NCBI GenBank assembly: GCA_003151335.1
Contig: PLXE01000120.1
Coordinates: 1 to 64,000 of the forward strand
DNA from: Acidobacteriaceae bacterium
GTDB taxonomy: Bacteria; Acidobacteriota; Terriglobia; Terriglobales; Acidobacteriaceae
Length of the DNA stretch: 64,000 nt
Reading direction: 5' to 3'
Shown here: positions 37,399 through 45,960 of the stretch, one piece after another
Layout of the letters: each line of letters begins with the position of its first letter
How positions within the stretch are numbered: the stretch's first letter is position 1
The notes under the pieces: generated by a model
The model's input: only the letters and a program-made list of their open reading frames with translations
Databases searched by the model: none
What the model was told of the DNA's origin: nothing
Made by a program: the position numbers and the translations under genes

Positions 37399-38577
37399 AT
37401 GGCAATCAAGTTCAAAGGCGTGGATTTCATCGAGTTCGACACGTTGCTCAACGACGACGAACGGCTGGTCCGCGACAACACCCGCAAGTTCATCGAAGAG
37501 AACCTCATCCCCATCATCGAGCTGTGCAACCGCGAAGGCCGTTTTCCCAAGGAGCTGATCAAGCCCATGGGCGAGCTGGGCTTCTACGGCGCCAGCCTCA
37601 AAGGGTATGGCTGCGCCGGTATGTCGGCCGTCGAGTACGGCCTGATGACCCAGGAACTGGAGCGCGGCGACAGCGGGGTGCGCTCGTTCGTCAGCGTGCA
37701 GTCGGCGCTGTGCATGTATCCCATCCACACTTTTGGCAGCCAGGAACAGAAGCAGAAGTATCTGCCCAGGATGGCGCTTGGCGAAACCCTGGGATGCTTC
37801 GGTTTAACCGAGCCCGACGCCGGCTCCAACCCGGGCGCCATGCGCACGCGCGCGCGCAAGGATGGCGACAGCTACGTGCTGAACGGCGAGAAGATGTGGA
37901 TTACCTCCGGATCGATCGCCGACATCGCCATCATTTGGGCCAAGGTTGAAAATGAAGGCAACCTCATTCGTGGTTTCATCGTGGAAACCTACCGCCCGGG
38001 ATTCAAGGCGACTGACGTTCATGGGAAGCTTTCCCTGCGGGCCTCGGTTACTTCAAGTCTTTCTTTACAGGATGTCCGTATCCCATCGGAAAATTTACTG
38101 CCTGAATCGAAAGGCCTAAAATCGCCGTTAAGCTGCCTGGACCAGGCCCGCTACGGTATCGCTTGGGGAGCCATTGGGGCGGCGATGGCCTGCTATGACT
38201 GCGCGCTGCAGTACGCTCAGTTCCGCAAACAGTTCCGCGACCAGCCCATCGCCTCGCATCAACTGGTGCAGGAGAAGCTGGTGTGGATGATCAGCGAGAT
38301 CACCAAGGCGCAACTGCTGGCATTGCAGGTGGGCCGCCTGAAGGACCGGGGCAAGGCCAAGCCGTGGCATATCTCGATGGCCAAGCGCAACAACGTCTGG
38401 ATGGCCCTGGAGTGTGCGCGCATGGCCCGCGACATCCTCGGCGCCAATGGAATTGCCGATGAGTACCCCATCTTCCGCCACATGGCGAATTTGGAGTCGG
38501 TGAAAACCTACGAGGGAACCCACGACATTCATGCGCTGATCATCGGGGAGCACATCACGGGACTGGCGGCGTTTTAG
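37399..38577 (+). CDS. gcdH: Acyl-CoA dehydrogenase, probable glutaryl-CoA dehydrogenase
   Basis: 392 residues, normal; GGGAGAG precedes the ATG. FAD acyl-CoA dehydrogenase blocks CFGLTEPDAGSNPGAM and MWITSGSIADIAI are intact. The catalytic Glu lies in KTYEGTHDIHALIIGEHITG. Arg in GVRSFVSVQSAL matches the glutaryl-binding arginine of GCDH, which oxidatively decarboxylates glutaryl-CoA to crotonyl-CoA in Lys/Trp breakdown. No other pathway genes are near. Confidence 0.88.
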   Translation: MAIKFKGVDFIEFDTLLNDDERLVRDNTRKFIEENLIPIIELCNREGRFPKELIKPMGELGFYGASLKGYGCAGMSAVEYGLMTQELERGDSGVRSFVSVQSALCMYPIHTFGSQEQKQKYLPRMALGETLGCFGLTEPDAGSNPGAMRTRARKDGDSYVLNGEKMWITSGSIADIAIIWAKVENEGNLIRGFIVETYRPGFKATDVHGKLSLRASVTSSLSLQDVRIPSENLLPESKGLKSPLSCLDQARYGIAWGAIGAAMACYDCALQYAQFRKQFRDQPIASHQLVQEKLVWMISEITKAQLLALQVGRLKDRGKAKPWHISMAKRNNVWMALECARMARDILGANGIADEYPIFRHMANLESVKTYEGTHDIHALIIGEHITGLAAF

Positions 38578-38590
38578 AGCATGGGTTAGG

Positions 38591-38640
38591 GCTAGTGGTC
38601 AGGGGCTAGTAGTCAGGGGCTAGGGGGCAGGCGCTAGGGG
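38591..38640. repeat. 14-base tandem repeat, 3.5 copies
   Basis: Units: gctagtggtcaggg (38591), gctagtagtcaggg (38605), gctagggggcaggc (38619) and a partial gctagggg (38633). It lies just after the gcdH stop. The remaining ~190 bases to glpX show no gene. Confidence 0.75.
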
Positions 38641-38828
38641 TTACGTTCCGCTCTGTTCTGAAATTCGATGGCAAGACGCTCGCCGTAGCGGTATGCTTAC
38701 CGTTTGCCGGATACCAGGCCCGCGGAAGCGCGCCTGATTCGTCTTTCTACATATGCAGTATGCCCGCGGACTTGCGCTGAACAGCACTCCTATTCCGGCG
38801 CCGCAAGCCGCGGCATCCCGGAGGCCAT

Positions 38829-39869
38829 ATGGCAACCAAAGTTCAAACTGAAGAACCTATCGTGGAACACTCTCCTACTGCCAACTTGGAAACCGATCTC
38901 GCGCTGGAGTTCCTGCGGGTCGTGGAAGAGGCGGCCATCGCCTGTGGCAAGACCATGGGACAAGGCGACCGCAAACATGCCGATCAAGTGGCCACGGAGT
39001 CTATGCGCGGGGTCATGGACTCAGTACCGATGGATGGGACCATCGTTATCGGCGAGGGCGAACGCGATGAAGCCCCCATGCTTTACATCGGCGAGAAAGT
39101 TGGCAAGCGGGATGGCGGCAGCTATCCCGCAGTGGACATCGCGGTTGACCCGCTGGAAGGTACCAACCTGTGCGCCACTGGGTCGCCCGGCGCCATTACC
39201 GTGCTGGCAGCCTCGGAGCATGGCGGCCTGCTGCATGCGCCCGACTGTTACATGGAGAAGATCGTCGTCGGTCCCTCCTGCAAAGGCGTGGTCGATCTCG
39301 AGGCGCCCGTGTCGCACAACCTGCATGTCATTGCGAAGGTCTTGGACCGGGACGTCGAAGACCTGGTGATCATCATCCTCGACCGCCCACGGCATGAAAG
39401 CTTGATCAACGAGATTCGCAAAGCCGGGGCACGCATTCGGCTCATCTCCGACGGCGATCTTTCGCCCGGCGTGGCGGCCGCAATGTTGGGCTCAGGCGTC
39501 CATGCGGTGATGGGAACCGGCGGGGCGCCCGAGGGAGTGATTACCGCGGCTGCCATTCGCTGCCTGAACGGCTACATGGTCGGACGCCTGGTCGGTTACA
39601 CGCCGGAACAGGGTGAGCGCATGAAGGACATGGGCATCTCCGATCCCAAGCGCATCTATACAGCCGACGATTTGGCGCCCGGCAAGAACATCCTCTTTGC
39701 TGCAACCGGCGTTACCGATGGGCCGCTGCTCAAGGGTGTGCGTTTCTTTGGCGACGGCGTGCGCACCTCGTCGCTGGTGATGAAGCTGAACAAGAGCAAG
39801 GTCAGGTTCATCGAAACCGTGCACGTGGACCGGCGTCCGGACGTGAAGGTCCGTATTCCGGAGAGATAA
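38829..39869 (+). CDS. glpX: Class II fructose-1,6-bisphosphatase GlpX
   Basis: 346 residues; GGAGG 6 bases before the ATG. Hydrolyses fructose-1,6-bisphosphate in gluconeogenesis. Metal and phosphate motifs: [26 protein letters not shown], and [21 protein letters not shown] strong terminator follows 26 bases after the stop. Confidence 0.95.
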   Translation: MATKVQTEEPIVEHSPTANLETDLALEFLRVVEEAAIACGKTMGQGDRKHADQVATESMRGVMDSVPMDGTIVIGEGERDEAPMLYIGEKVGKRDGGSYPAVDIAVDPLEGTNLCATGSPGAITVLAASEHGGLLHAPDCYMEKIVVGPSCKGVVDLEAPVSHNLHVIAKVLDRDVEDLVIIILDRPRHESLINEIRKAGARIRLISDGDLSPGVAAAMLGSGVHAVMGTGGAPEGVITAAAIRCLNGYMVGRLVGYTPEQGERMKDMGISDPKRIYTADDLAPGKNILFAATGVTDGPLLKGVRFFGDGVRTSSLVMKLNKSKVRFIETVHVDRRPDVKVRIPER

Positions 39870-39894
39870 AACCCGCATACCGGATCGACAGGCC

Positions 39895-39922
39895 AGGCCT
39901 TCCCCGCGGAAGGCCTTTGTCT
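39895..39922 (+). terminator. Rho-independent terminator after glpX
   Basis: Perfect 9-base stem AGGCCTTCC (39895-39903) / GGAAGGCCT (39908-39916) with tetraloop CCGC, then TTGTCTT. It separates glpX from the HPF-sigma module. Confidence 0.85.
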
Positions 39923-40187
39923 TCGATTACGGAGGCCACTTTAGATTACCGCTCGAATGGACCAACTTTTGAACCTGCCTACAAGGTGACTCACCCTCTG
40001 AAGGCCAGCACCGACCCGTCGTCTGTTTCTTGGGCGCCTCTTTTGCTGGTTTAGGGGACATTTCTGTTCATCCCACCCAGGCGATGCAACTTATTATTTT
40101 CCGCTTGCTTCTGTAGGAAGAGGAGTAAAATTGCATTAAAGGAATGTAGCTGCGGATGGGAATCGCTCCCTCCGGAGAGGCCTTTGC

Positions 40188-41228
40188 ATGAACGTGCATT
40201 TCAGCTACAAGATTTCGAAAACTTCCGACCTCGAAAAACTAATCAACCAACAAGTGGAAAAGCTGGGCCGATACCTCCGGGTGTTCCGTCCCGACCTCGT
40301 GCACCTGAAAGGGCTTATCGAAGACAGCTCTGCACGCGAAGGCGTGGTGGTGTCGCTCAACCTGCGACTGCCGTCGGGCCAGATGGCGGCGCAGGAGCAC
40401 AGCCCAACCGCAACGGCTGCCATCAAAGCCGCCTTCGATTCCCTTGCCGAGCAGGTCAAGAAGCATAAGGAGTTGCTGCGCAACCATCACAAGTTCGGGC
40501 GCCGTCGCGGTCCGGAGCGGGTTGTGGTTCAGACCGTGCCCTTCGCAGACACGCTGGCGGCGATGAAGCCGGAGCGAATTTCCGCCGATGATATCTCCGG
40601 CTATGTCAACGTCAATCTGCCGCGTCTGCAACGCTTCATTCAACGAGAGATCGACTACCGCGAGAGCCAGGGGCAACTCGAGCCCGGCCAGCTTGCGGTG
40701 GAGGATGTGGTGGGGGAAGCGATTGCAAACGCCCTCAGCGAGCAGGGCGAGAGTCCAGAACGCATGAAGCTGGAGCCCTGGGTGCATCGGCTGGCGAAGC
40801 AGGCGATTGACCAGCTGGCGTCGGAGAACCGCGAGGACGGGCACGTCCCGCTGGAACGCTCGCACGGCCAGCAGAACGTGCATGCCAGCGATGAGGACAA
40901 GCTGCAATTCCATCAGCCCGACGAGCAGTTGTCGGAAGAGAATGTCATTCCCGACCCCACCGCCAACAATCCGGAAGAGCTGGCAGCGCGAGACGAACTG
41001 ATGACCCTGGTAGAGACGACCCTGCGCGATGCCGGGCACGACCAGGCCGAAGCTTTCATCCTGTACACGCTCGAAGGCTTCACCCTGGAAGAGATCGCCG
41101 ATATCACCAGCCGCGGTGCGGAGGAGGTGCGCATGTCCATTCGCAAGGCCCGCGAACATTTGCAACGCGCCTTGCCTATCAAAGATCCGCTCAAAGAAAA
41201 GCTCGTGGAGTATTCCAAGAGCGCCTGA
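40188..41228 (+). CDS. Ribosome hibernation factor (HPF/RaiA) fused to sigma-70-like domains
   Basis: 346 residues in one uninterrupted frame; GGAGAGG about 9 bases before the ATG. Residues 1-100 are an HPF/RaiA (S30AE) domain, starting MNVHFSYKISKTSDLEKLIN and passing through VVVSLNLRLPSGQM and ATAAIKAAFDSLAEQVKKHK. Residues ~138-214 resemble sigma region 2 (LAVEDVVGEAIANAL, then LEPWVHRLAKQAIDQLASEN). Residues ~268-328 resemble sigma region 4 with a helix-turn-helix (AEAFILYTLEGFTLEEIADI then VRMSIRKAREHLQ). The joining segment 101-137 is basic. HPF domains bind the 30S decoding channel; sigma domains bind RNA polymerase and DNA. It could be a ribosome-responsive sigma-like regulator or an HPF using the helical part for another contact. 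It lies 68 bases upstream of the baeRF gene and after a terminator. Confidence 0.85.
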   Translation: MNVHFSYKISKTSDLEKLINQQVEKLGRYLRVFRPDLVHLKGLIEDSSAREGVVVSLNLRLPSGQMAAQEHSPTATAAIKAAFDSLAEQVKKHKELLRNHHKFGRRRGPERVVVQTVPFADTLAAMKPERISADDISGYVNVNLPRLQRFIQREIDYRESQGQLEPGQLAVEDVVGEAIANALSEQGESPERMKLEPWVHRLAKQAIDQLASENREDGHVPLERSHGQQNVHASDEDKLQFHQPDEQLSEENVIPDPTANNPEELAARDELMTLVETTLRDAGHDQAEAFILYTLEGFTLEEIADITSRGAEEVRMSIRKAREHLQRALPIKDPLKEKLVEYSKSA

Positions 41229-41296
41229 CAATCATGGGACTGCCCGGCAGTTCCCCGCTTTTATGATGCAAGAGATCATCCATGAGGAGAAGCGGA

Positions 41297-42463
41297 ATGA
41301 TCACACGAGATGACATCCGAGAACTGGCTAATTTTCACTCGCCGGAAACTTGCGCGGTTACTTTTTACTACCAGCCCACGACACCCCTGAATAAGTCGCA
41401 CCGCGAAGAATCGATCCTGGTCAAGGACCTGGTTCGCAATGCGCTGCGCGACGCGGAGAAGCACGGCAGAAATGGCTGTGCCCGCCCCGATCTGGATCGC
41501 ATCCAGGGCATGGCCGAAGGTCTGCGCGGAAATGGCGGCAAAGCCAAGGCAATTTTTGCCTGCAGCAAACAAGGTCTGTGGCGCGAGTTTGACATTCCCG
41601 CGCAATTACTCAAGACCAACCTTTTCGTGAGCCACCGCTTTCATCTGAAGCCCCTGGCCGCGGTGCTGGACGGGGTGCAACATGCCTGCGTGGTACTGGT
41701 GGACCGCACCAAGGCCCGCATCTTTGAACTGGTAAACGACGAAATCGTGGAGAAGCAGGACTTCGTCAATGAACTCACCCGGCGCGGCAAGAGCGATGGC
41801 TGGCGCGGCTATGATGCCGGCCATGTCGAGCGCAAGCAGATGAACGAAGCTCTGCAGCACTTCAAGACGGTGGCGGATTGCATTGAGCCCTATTTCGAGC
41901 GCAAGAGTTGCGATCGATTGCTGATCGGCTGCCATGATGACGTTTGGCCCGAGATCCATCGCGAACTACACTCGAACTCCAAGCAGCGCTTGGTGGGACA
42001 TTTCCGCATTGACCCAAAGGTCGCGACCCCCGACCAGACCAAGCAGATGGCGACAGAGCAGCTCACGCAATACAACTCCCGCTTACAACAGGGCCTGATC
42101 CACGAGGTGATCGGCGAAGCCCATCGCAATGGCCGCGGCGCGATTGGTTTGCGACGGGTTTTACGTTCGTTGGAGACCGGCGAAGTGCAAACCCTTCTGC
42201 TGGGATCGAACTTCCAGGCGTCGGGAGTGAAGTGCCACCACTGCGGTCACATGGACCTGCATGATGCGCCGGTGTGCGCGGTTTGCGGGAAAGAGAACAC
42301 GCAACTGGAAGACATCGGCGATGCCATCGTAGGATATGCGATTCGGAATGGCATCGATATTGTGTACATCGCCGACGACGAGCAGTTCGATCAGATCGGA
42401 CGAATCGCGGCCCTGCTGCGCTTCCGCGCCGACCAGAACACCTCGGTGAAAGCGGCCAGCTAA
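41297..42463 (+). CDS. Bacterial archaeo-eukaryotic release factor-like (baeRF) protein
   Basis: 388 residues from ATG 41297 (MITRDDIRELANF), placed by GAGGAG about 8 bases upstream; an ATG at 41282 overlaps that site. Layout follows the eRF1/Dom34-like families: an N-terminal domain, then a middle domain VVLVDRTKARIFELVNDEIV and CDRLLIGCHDDVWPEIHREL. The C-terminal L7Ae-like part reads GEVQTLLLGSNFQASGVK with an inserted zinc ribbon (CHHCGH...CAVCG) and ends DIVYIADDEQFDQIGRIAAL. The eRF1 GGQ loop is not seen. Bacterial members are predicted to act in ribosome rescue or peptide release. Co-orientation with the HPF-sigma gene supports a translation-stress role. Confidence 0.8.
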   Translation: MITRDDIRELANFHSPETCAVTFYYQPTTPLNKSHREESILVKDLVRNALRDAEKHGRNGCARPDLDRIQGMAEGLRGNGGKAKAIFACSKQGLWREFDIPAQLLKTNLFVSHRFHLKPLAAVLDGVQHACVVLVDRTKARIFELVNDEIVEKQDFVNELTRRGKSDGWRGYDAGHVERKQMNEALQHFKTVADCIEPYFERKSCDRLLIGCHDDVWPEIHRELHSNSKQRLVGHFRIDPKVATPDQTKQMATEQLTQYNSRLQQGLIHEVIGEAHRNGRGAIGLRRVLRSLETGEVQTLLLGSNFQASGVKCHHCGHMDLHDAPVCAVCGKENTQLEDIGDAIVGYAIRNGIDIVYIADDEQFDQIGRIAALLRFRADQNTSVKAAS

Positions 42464-42599
42464 GCCGCAATCGGCTACCACTGTCCAAGGCACAGCCACG
42501 CGCTGTGCCTTATTCATTGCGGGCGACGTTGCTCGCCCCCGCTGATGTGTTCGCCATGCTATTCTGCTTCACCGTCATGAATTCACAGGGAGAGCTCTT

Positions 42600-43829
42600 A
42601 TGAAATTTTCGCGCCGCGATTTTATTGCCACGACGGCTATCGGCTCCGCATCGCTCGCGCTCGATCTGCAGGGACAAACCAAGCCAGCCGCAAGTGCTGC
42701 GCCATCGGTCCATCCACCCAAGAAACCAGTCATCATCTGCGCCGCCAACGGCTACAACTACCTCGAACGCGGCTACGGGGTGTTGAGCGGCGGAGGCGAC
42801 ACGCTCGACGCAGTGATGCAGGTCATCACCGGGCCCGAGGACGATCCCAACGACGACAGCGTCGGTCTCGGCGGACTTCCTAACGAGGACTGCGTGGTGG
42901 AGCTCGACGCCTGCTGCATGCATGGACCAACGCGTATGGCAGGTTCCGTTGCCGGCGTGCGCGACATCAAGAACGTCTCCTTGCTGGCGAAGACCGTCAT
43001 GGAGCATACCGGCCACGTGATGCTGGTAGGCGAGGGCGCCCAGAAGTTCGGATTCATGATGGGCTTCCCCAAGGAGAACCTGTTGACCGAGCGCTCGCGC
43101 AAGACCTGGCAACTTTGGCGCGAGAGCATGTCTAACGACGATTGGTGGGGGCCGGGGCTGGCCAGTCCTAAATTCAAGTTTCCCGATACTGCCGGCAATG
43201 TTTCCGAGTACTACGACGAGCGCATCAAGCGCATGGAAAAGCTGGCGGAGAGGATTGGCATCGAGCCGGAATTTCGCATGGCTGCCATCGAACGCGTTCT
43301 GAATCCGCCGTCCGGCACGATTCACTGCTCCGCGGTAAACGAGAAGGGCGAGATGTCCGGCGCGACCACCACCAGCGGGCTGGCGTGGAAACTTGCCGGG
43401 CGCGCGGGTGATTCGCCGATTATCGGCGCTGGCAGTTACACCGACCAGGATGTTGGTTCGGCTGGGGCCACAGGCAACGGCGAGGAGAACATCAAGGTCT
43501 GCGGCGCGCACACCATCGTGGAGAACATGCGGCGCGGCATGTCTCCGCAGGAAGCGGGCATGGATGTGTTGAAGCGCATCGCGCGCAACTATGAAGGCCA
43601 TCCGGAAAAGCTGCAATATGTGGACATGAGCTATTACATTCTGCGCAAAGATGGGGCCTACGCGGGAGTCTGCATGTGGAGCGGACCGCCCGAGCATCTG
43701 CGGCGCTTTGCGGTAAACGACGGCAACGGCAAGCGCTATGAGAACGCAGTGGCGCTGTACCAGGGACAGTCGCTGGGCTGGCCGCCGATGCCGGGCAGGA
43801 AACACTTGGCGCCGGAGCAGAAGAAATAG
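42600..43829 (+). CDS. Tat-exported N4-(beta-N-acetylglucosaminyl)-L-asparaginase family protein
   Basis: 409 residues; GGGAGAG before the ATG. Twin-arginine signal SRRDFIATTAIG. The Ntn-hydrolase body shows GDTLDAVMQV and LGGLPNEDCVVELDA. The autocleavage/nucleophile threonine lies in PPSGTIHCSAVNEKG, followed by GATTTSGLAWKLAGRAGDSP. Family members cut the GlcNAc-Asn bond or act as isoaspartyl peptidases; export suggests glycopeptide scavenging. Stands alone. Confidence 0.88.
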   Translation: MKFSRRDFIATTAIGSASLALDLQGQTKPAASAAPSVHPPKKPVIICAANGYNYLERGYGVLSGGGDTLDAVMQVITGPEDDPNDDSVGLGGLPNEDCVVELDACCMHGPTRMAGSVAGVRDIKNVSLLAKTVMEHTGHVMLVGEGAQKFGFMMGFPKENLLTERSRKTWQLWRESMSNDDWWGPGLASPKFKFPDTAGNVSEYYDERIKRMEKLAERIGIEPEFRMAAIERVLNPPSGTIHCSAVNEKGEMSGATTTSGLAWKLAGRAGDSPIIGAGSYTDQDVGSAGATGNGEENIKVCGAHTIVENMRRGMSPQEAGMDVLKRIARNYEGHPEKLQYVDMSYYILRKDGAYAGVCMWSGPPEHLRRFAVNDGNGKRYENAVALYQGQSLGWPPMPGRKHLAPEQKK

Positions 43830-43841
43830 GGCGTTTCGATA

Positions 43842-44999
43842 TCACACCGCGACCGTCACCGTCGTCTCCGTGCGCGTCACTGGCCGGTAGAGCGTGTCGC
43901 GCTCGAAGGGGACGCGGCCGGCTTCCGTGATAAGGCGAATCAAATCCTGGCGGCGTAGCATTTGCGGCGTCGTGGCTCCGGCGTCATGATAGATCTTCTC
44001 CTCCACCACAGTTCCGTCAATGTCGTCGGCGCCGAAGCGCAGCGTGATCTGCGCCATCTTGGGCGTCACCATCTGCCAGTACGACTTGATGTGCGGGAAG
44101 TTGTCGAGCACCAGCCGCGACACCGCGATCTGTTTCAGGTCGAGCATGCCGGTGGTTTTGGGCAGATGCTGCAGCGGTGTGTTGTCGGGATGAAACGCCA
44201 GCGGGATGAATGTCTGGAAGCCATGCGTGTCGTCCTGTAGCGCGCGCAGCTTCAGCAGATGATCGACGCAATCCTCATCGTTCTCGACGTGCCCGTAGAG
44301 CATGGTCGCGTTTGACTTCAGGCCGACTTCATGCGCGGTACGCGCCAGTTGAAGCCAGTCGTAGCCATCGATCTTGTGGTCGCAGATGATGTGCCGGATG
44401 CGGTCGGAAAAAATCTCGGCGCCGCCGCCGGGCATGGAGTCGAGCCCCGCTTCTTTAAATTTGACCAGCACCTGGCGCGGCGTCATCTTGCCAATCTTCG
44501 AAAAGAATGCGATCTCGACCATGGTGAACGCCTTGAGATGCACCTGCGGAAATCGCTCCTTCAAGCCCGCGATCAGATCGACGTAGTACTGGAATGGCAG
44601 GTCGGCGTGCAGGCCGCCGACAATGTGAAACTCCGTAATCGCTTCGCTGTAGCCGGAAGCAGCGGTGTTCCAGACTTCTTCCAGTGCCATGGTGTAGGCA
44701 CCGGGGGAGTCCTTCTTGCGGCCAAATGCGCACAGGCGGCAGGCGGCCACGCAGACATTGGTGTAGTTAATGTGGCGGTTGACGTTGAAATAGGCGATGT
44801 CACCGTGCATCCGTTCGCGAACGTGATTCGCCAGCCAGCCGATCGCCAGGATGTCACCGGAGCGGTAGAGCGCCAGCGCGTCGTCGGCCGACAGGCGTTC
44901 CTGTGCCATCACTTTGTCGTGAATTGGCGCCAGGCAAGGGTCGTCGGTCTGAAAGGGATGGAGCTTCTTGGCGCTAGTCATCTGCGAGGCGGTGGACAT
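43842..44999 (-). CDS. mqnE: Aminodeoxyfutalosine synthase (radical SAM)
   Basis: 385 residues from ATG 44999; an ATG 12 codons upstream (45035) is possible, and neither has a strong ribosome site. The radical SAM cluster motif CVAACRLCAF (Cys-x3-Cys-x2-Cys) lies in the segment YTNVCVAACRLCAFGRKKDS. Later come TEFHIVGGLHADLPF and SMPGGGAEIFSDRIR, characteristic of MqnE. It builds aminodeoxyfutalosine in the futalosine menaquinone route. It lies downstream of the UbiA-type prenyltransferase gene on the same strand. Confidence 0.93.
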   Translation of the reverse strand: MSTASQMTSAKKLHPFQTDDPCLAPIHDKVMAQERLSADDALALYRSGDILAIGWLANHVRERMHGDIAYFNVNRHINYTNVCVAACRLCAFGRKKDSPGAYTMALEEVWNTAASGYSEAITEFHIVGGLHADLPFQYYVDLIAGLKERFPQVHLKAFTMVEIAFFSKIGKMTPRQVLVKFKEAGLDSMPGGGAEIFSDRIRHIICDHKIDGYDWLQLARTAHEVGLKSNATMLYGHVENDEDCVDHLLKLRALQDDTHGFQTFIPLAFHPDNTPLQHLPKTTGMLDLKQIAVSRLVLDNFPHIKSYWQMVTPKMAQITLRFGADDIDGTVVEEKIYHDAGATTPQMLRRQDLIRLITEAGRVPFERDTLYRPVTRTETTVTVAV

Positions 45000-45029
45000 C
45001 TTCTTAATGATATCGCAGGGAGCCGTTGA

Positions 45030-45049
45030 AATCACAGAGCGATGTGATT
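45030..45049. promoter_or_regulatory. Inverted repeat in the mqnP-mqnE spacer
   Basis: AATCACA (45030-45036), 6 bases, TGTGATT (45043-45049). It is a perfect 7-base inverted repeat, but its half-sites point opposite to a Crp site. It could be an operator or a short mRNA hairpin before mqnE. Confidence 0.3.
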
Positions 45050-45068
45050 GACCTCCGACGCACCTACC

Positions 45069-45932
45069 TCACCGTGCCAGCATCCGGTCTCCGGCAATGA
45101 AGAACAGGAATGCCATCGATACCAGGCCGTTCATGGTGAAGAAGGCGGCGTTCACCCCGCTGAGGTCGTCGTGCTTTACCAACGAGTGCTCATAGATCAA
45201 CAGCAGAACGACGAACACCACGCCAGCCGACGCAATCTTCCCCAACCCAAACGCCACCACCATCCACGTCAGCAGCAGAACAGTGATTACGTGGAAGAGC
45301 CTGGCGATGTTCAGAGAAGTACGAATACCGAAGGCCTTGGGAACTGAGTAGACGTCGGCGGAGCGGTCGAAGTCGAAATCCTGGCAGCTATAGAGGATGT
45401 CGAAGCCGGCGCCCCAAAACACCACGGCGGCGGCCAGGATCAGGATGCGGGGATCGAGCGAACCGCGGACCGCGATCCAGGCAGCGGCCGGAGCGGTGCC
45501 CATCGCGAGTCCAAGCACAATGTGCGCCCAGCGCGTGAATCGTTTACTGAAGGAGTACAGCAAGATGATGGCGAGTGCGACCGGAGAAAGGTAAAACGCC
45601 AGCGGATTCAGTTGATAGGCAGCGAAGATCAGGATGGCCGATGCGACTACGACGAACCAGCTCACAAACGACTTGCTCAACTTGCCGGACGGAAGCGCGC
45701 GAACGCGAGTGCGTGGATTGGCCGCATCGATGCTTGCATCTACCAGCCGATTGAAGGCCATGGCCGCCGAGCGCCCCGCCACCAACGCGACAATGATCCA
45801 AATCGACGTGTGCAGGCTGGGAATGCCACGTGCCGCCAGCACGGCGCCGGTCAAACCAAACGGGAGCGTGAGCACGGAGTGCTCCCACTTGATCATCTCC
45901 AGGGTGGTGCCAACGCTGCGCAACAGGGCCAC
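45069..45932 (-). CDS. mqnP: UbiA-family prenyltransferase of menaquinone synthesis
   Basis: 287 residues, about eight membrane segments. The two Asp-rich prenyl-diphosphate motifs are NRLVDASID and DFDFDRSADVYSVP. UbiA relatives make many products; adjacency to mqnE indicates the futalosine-pathway enzyme that attaches the polyprenyl tail. About 70 bases separate it from mqnE. Confidence 0.88.
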   Translation of the reverse strand: MALLRSVGTTLEMIKWEHSVLTLPFGLTGAVLAARGIPSLHTSIWIIVALVAGRSAAMAFNRLVDASIDAANPRTRVRALPSGKLSKSFVSWFVVVASAILIFAAYQLNPLAFYLSPVALAIILLYSFSKRFTRWAHIVLGLAMGTAPAAAWIAVRGSLDPRILILAAAVVFWGAGFDILYSCQDFDFDRSADVYSVPKAFGIRTSLNIARLFHVITVLLLTWMVVAFGLGKIASAGVVFVVLLLIYEHSLVKHDDLSGVNAAFFTMNGLVSMAFLFFIAGDRMLAR

Positions 45933-45960
45933 GGTTCGATTTTAACTTGCAGACAAGGTT

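Noticed and set aside
40239-41231. 330-residue antisense ORF over the HPF-sigma gene
   Set aside because: The sense strand has a good ribosome site and clear HPF domain; the antisense product is low-complexity Leu/Val/Gly.
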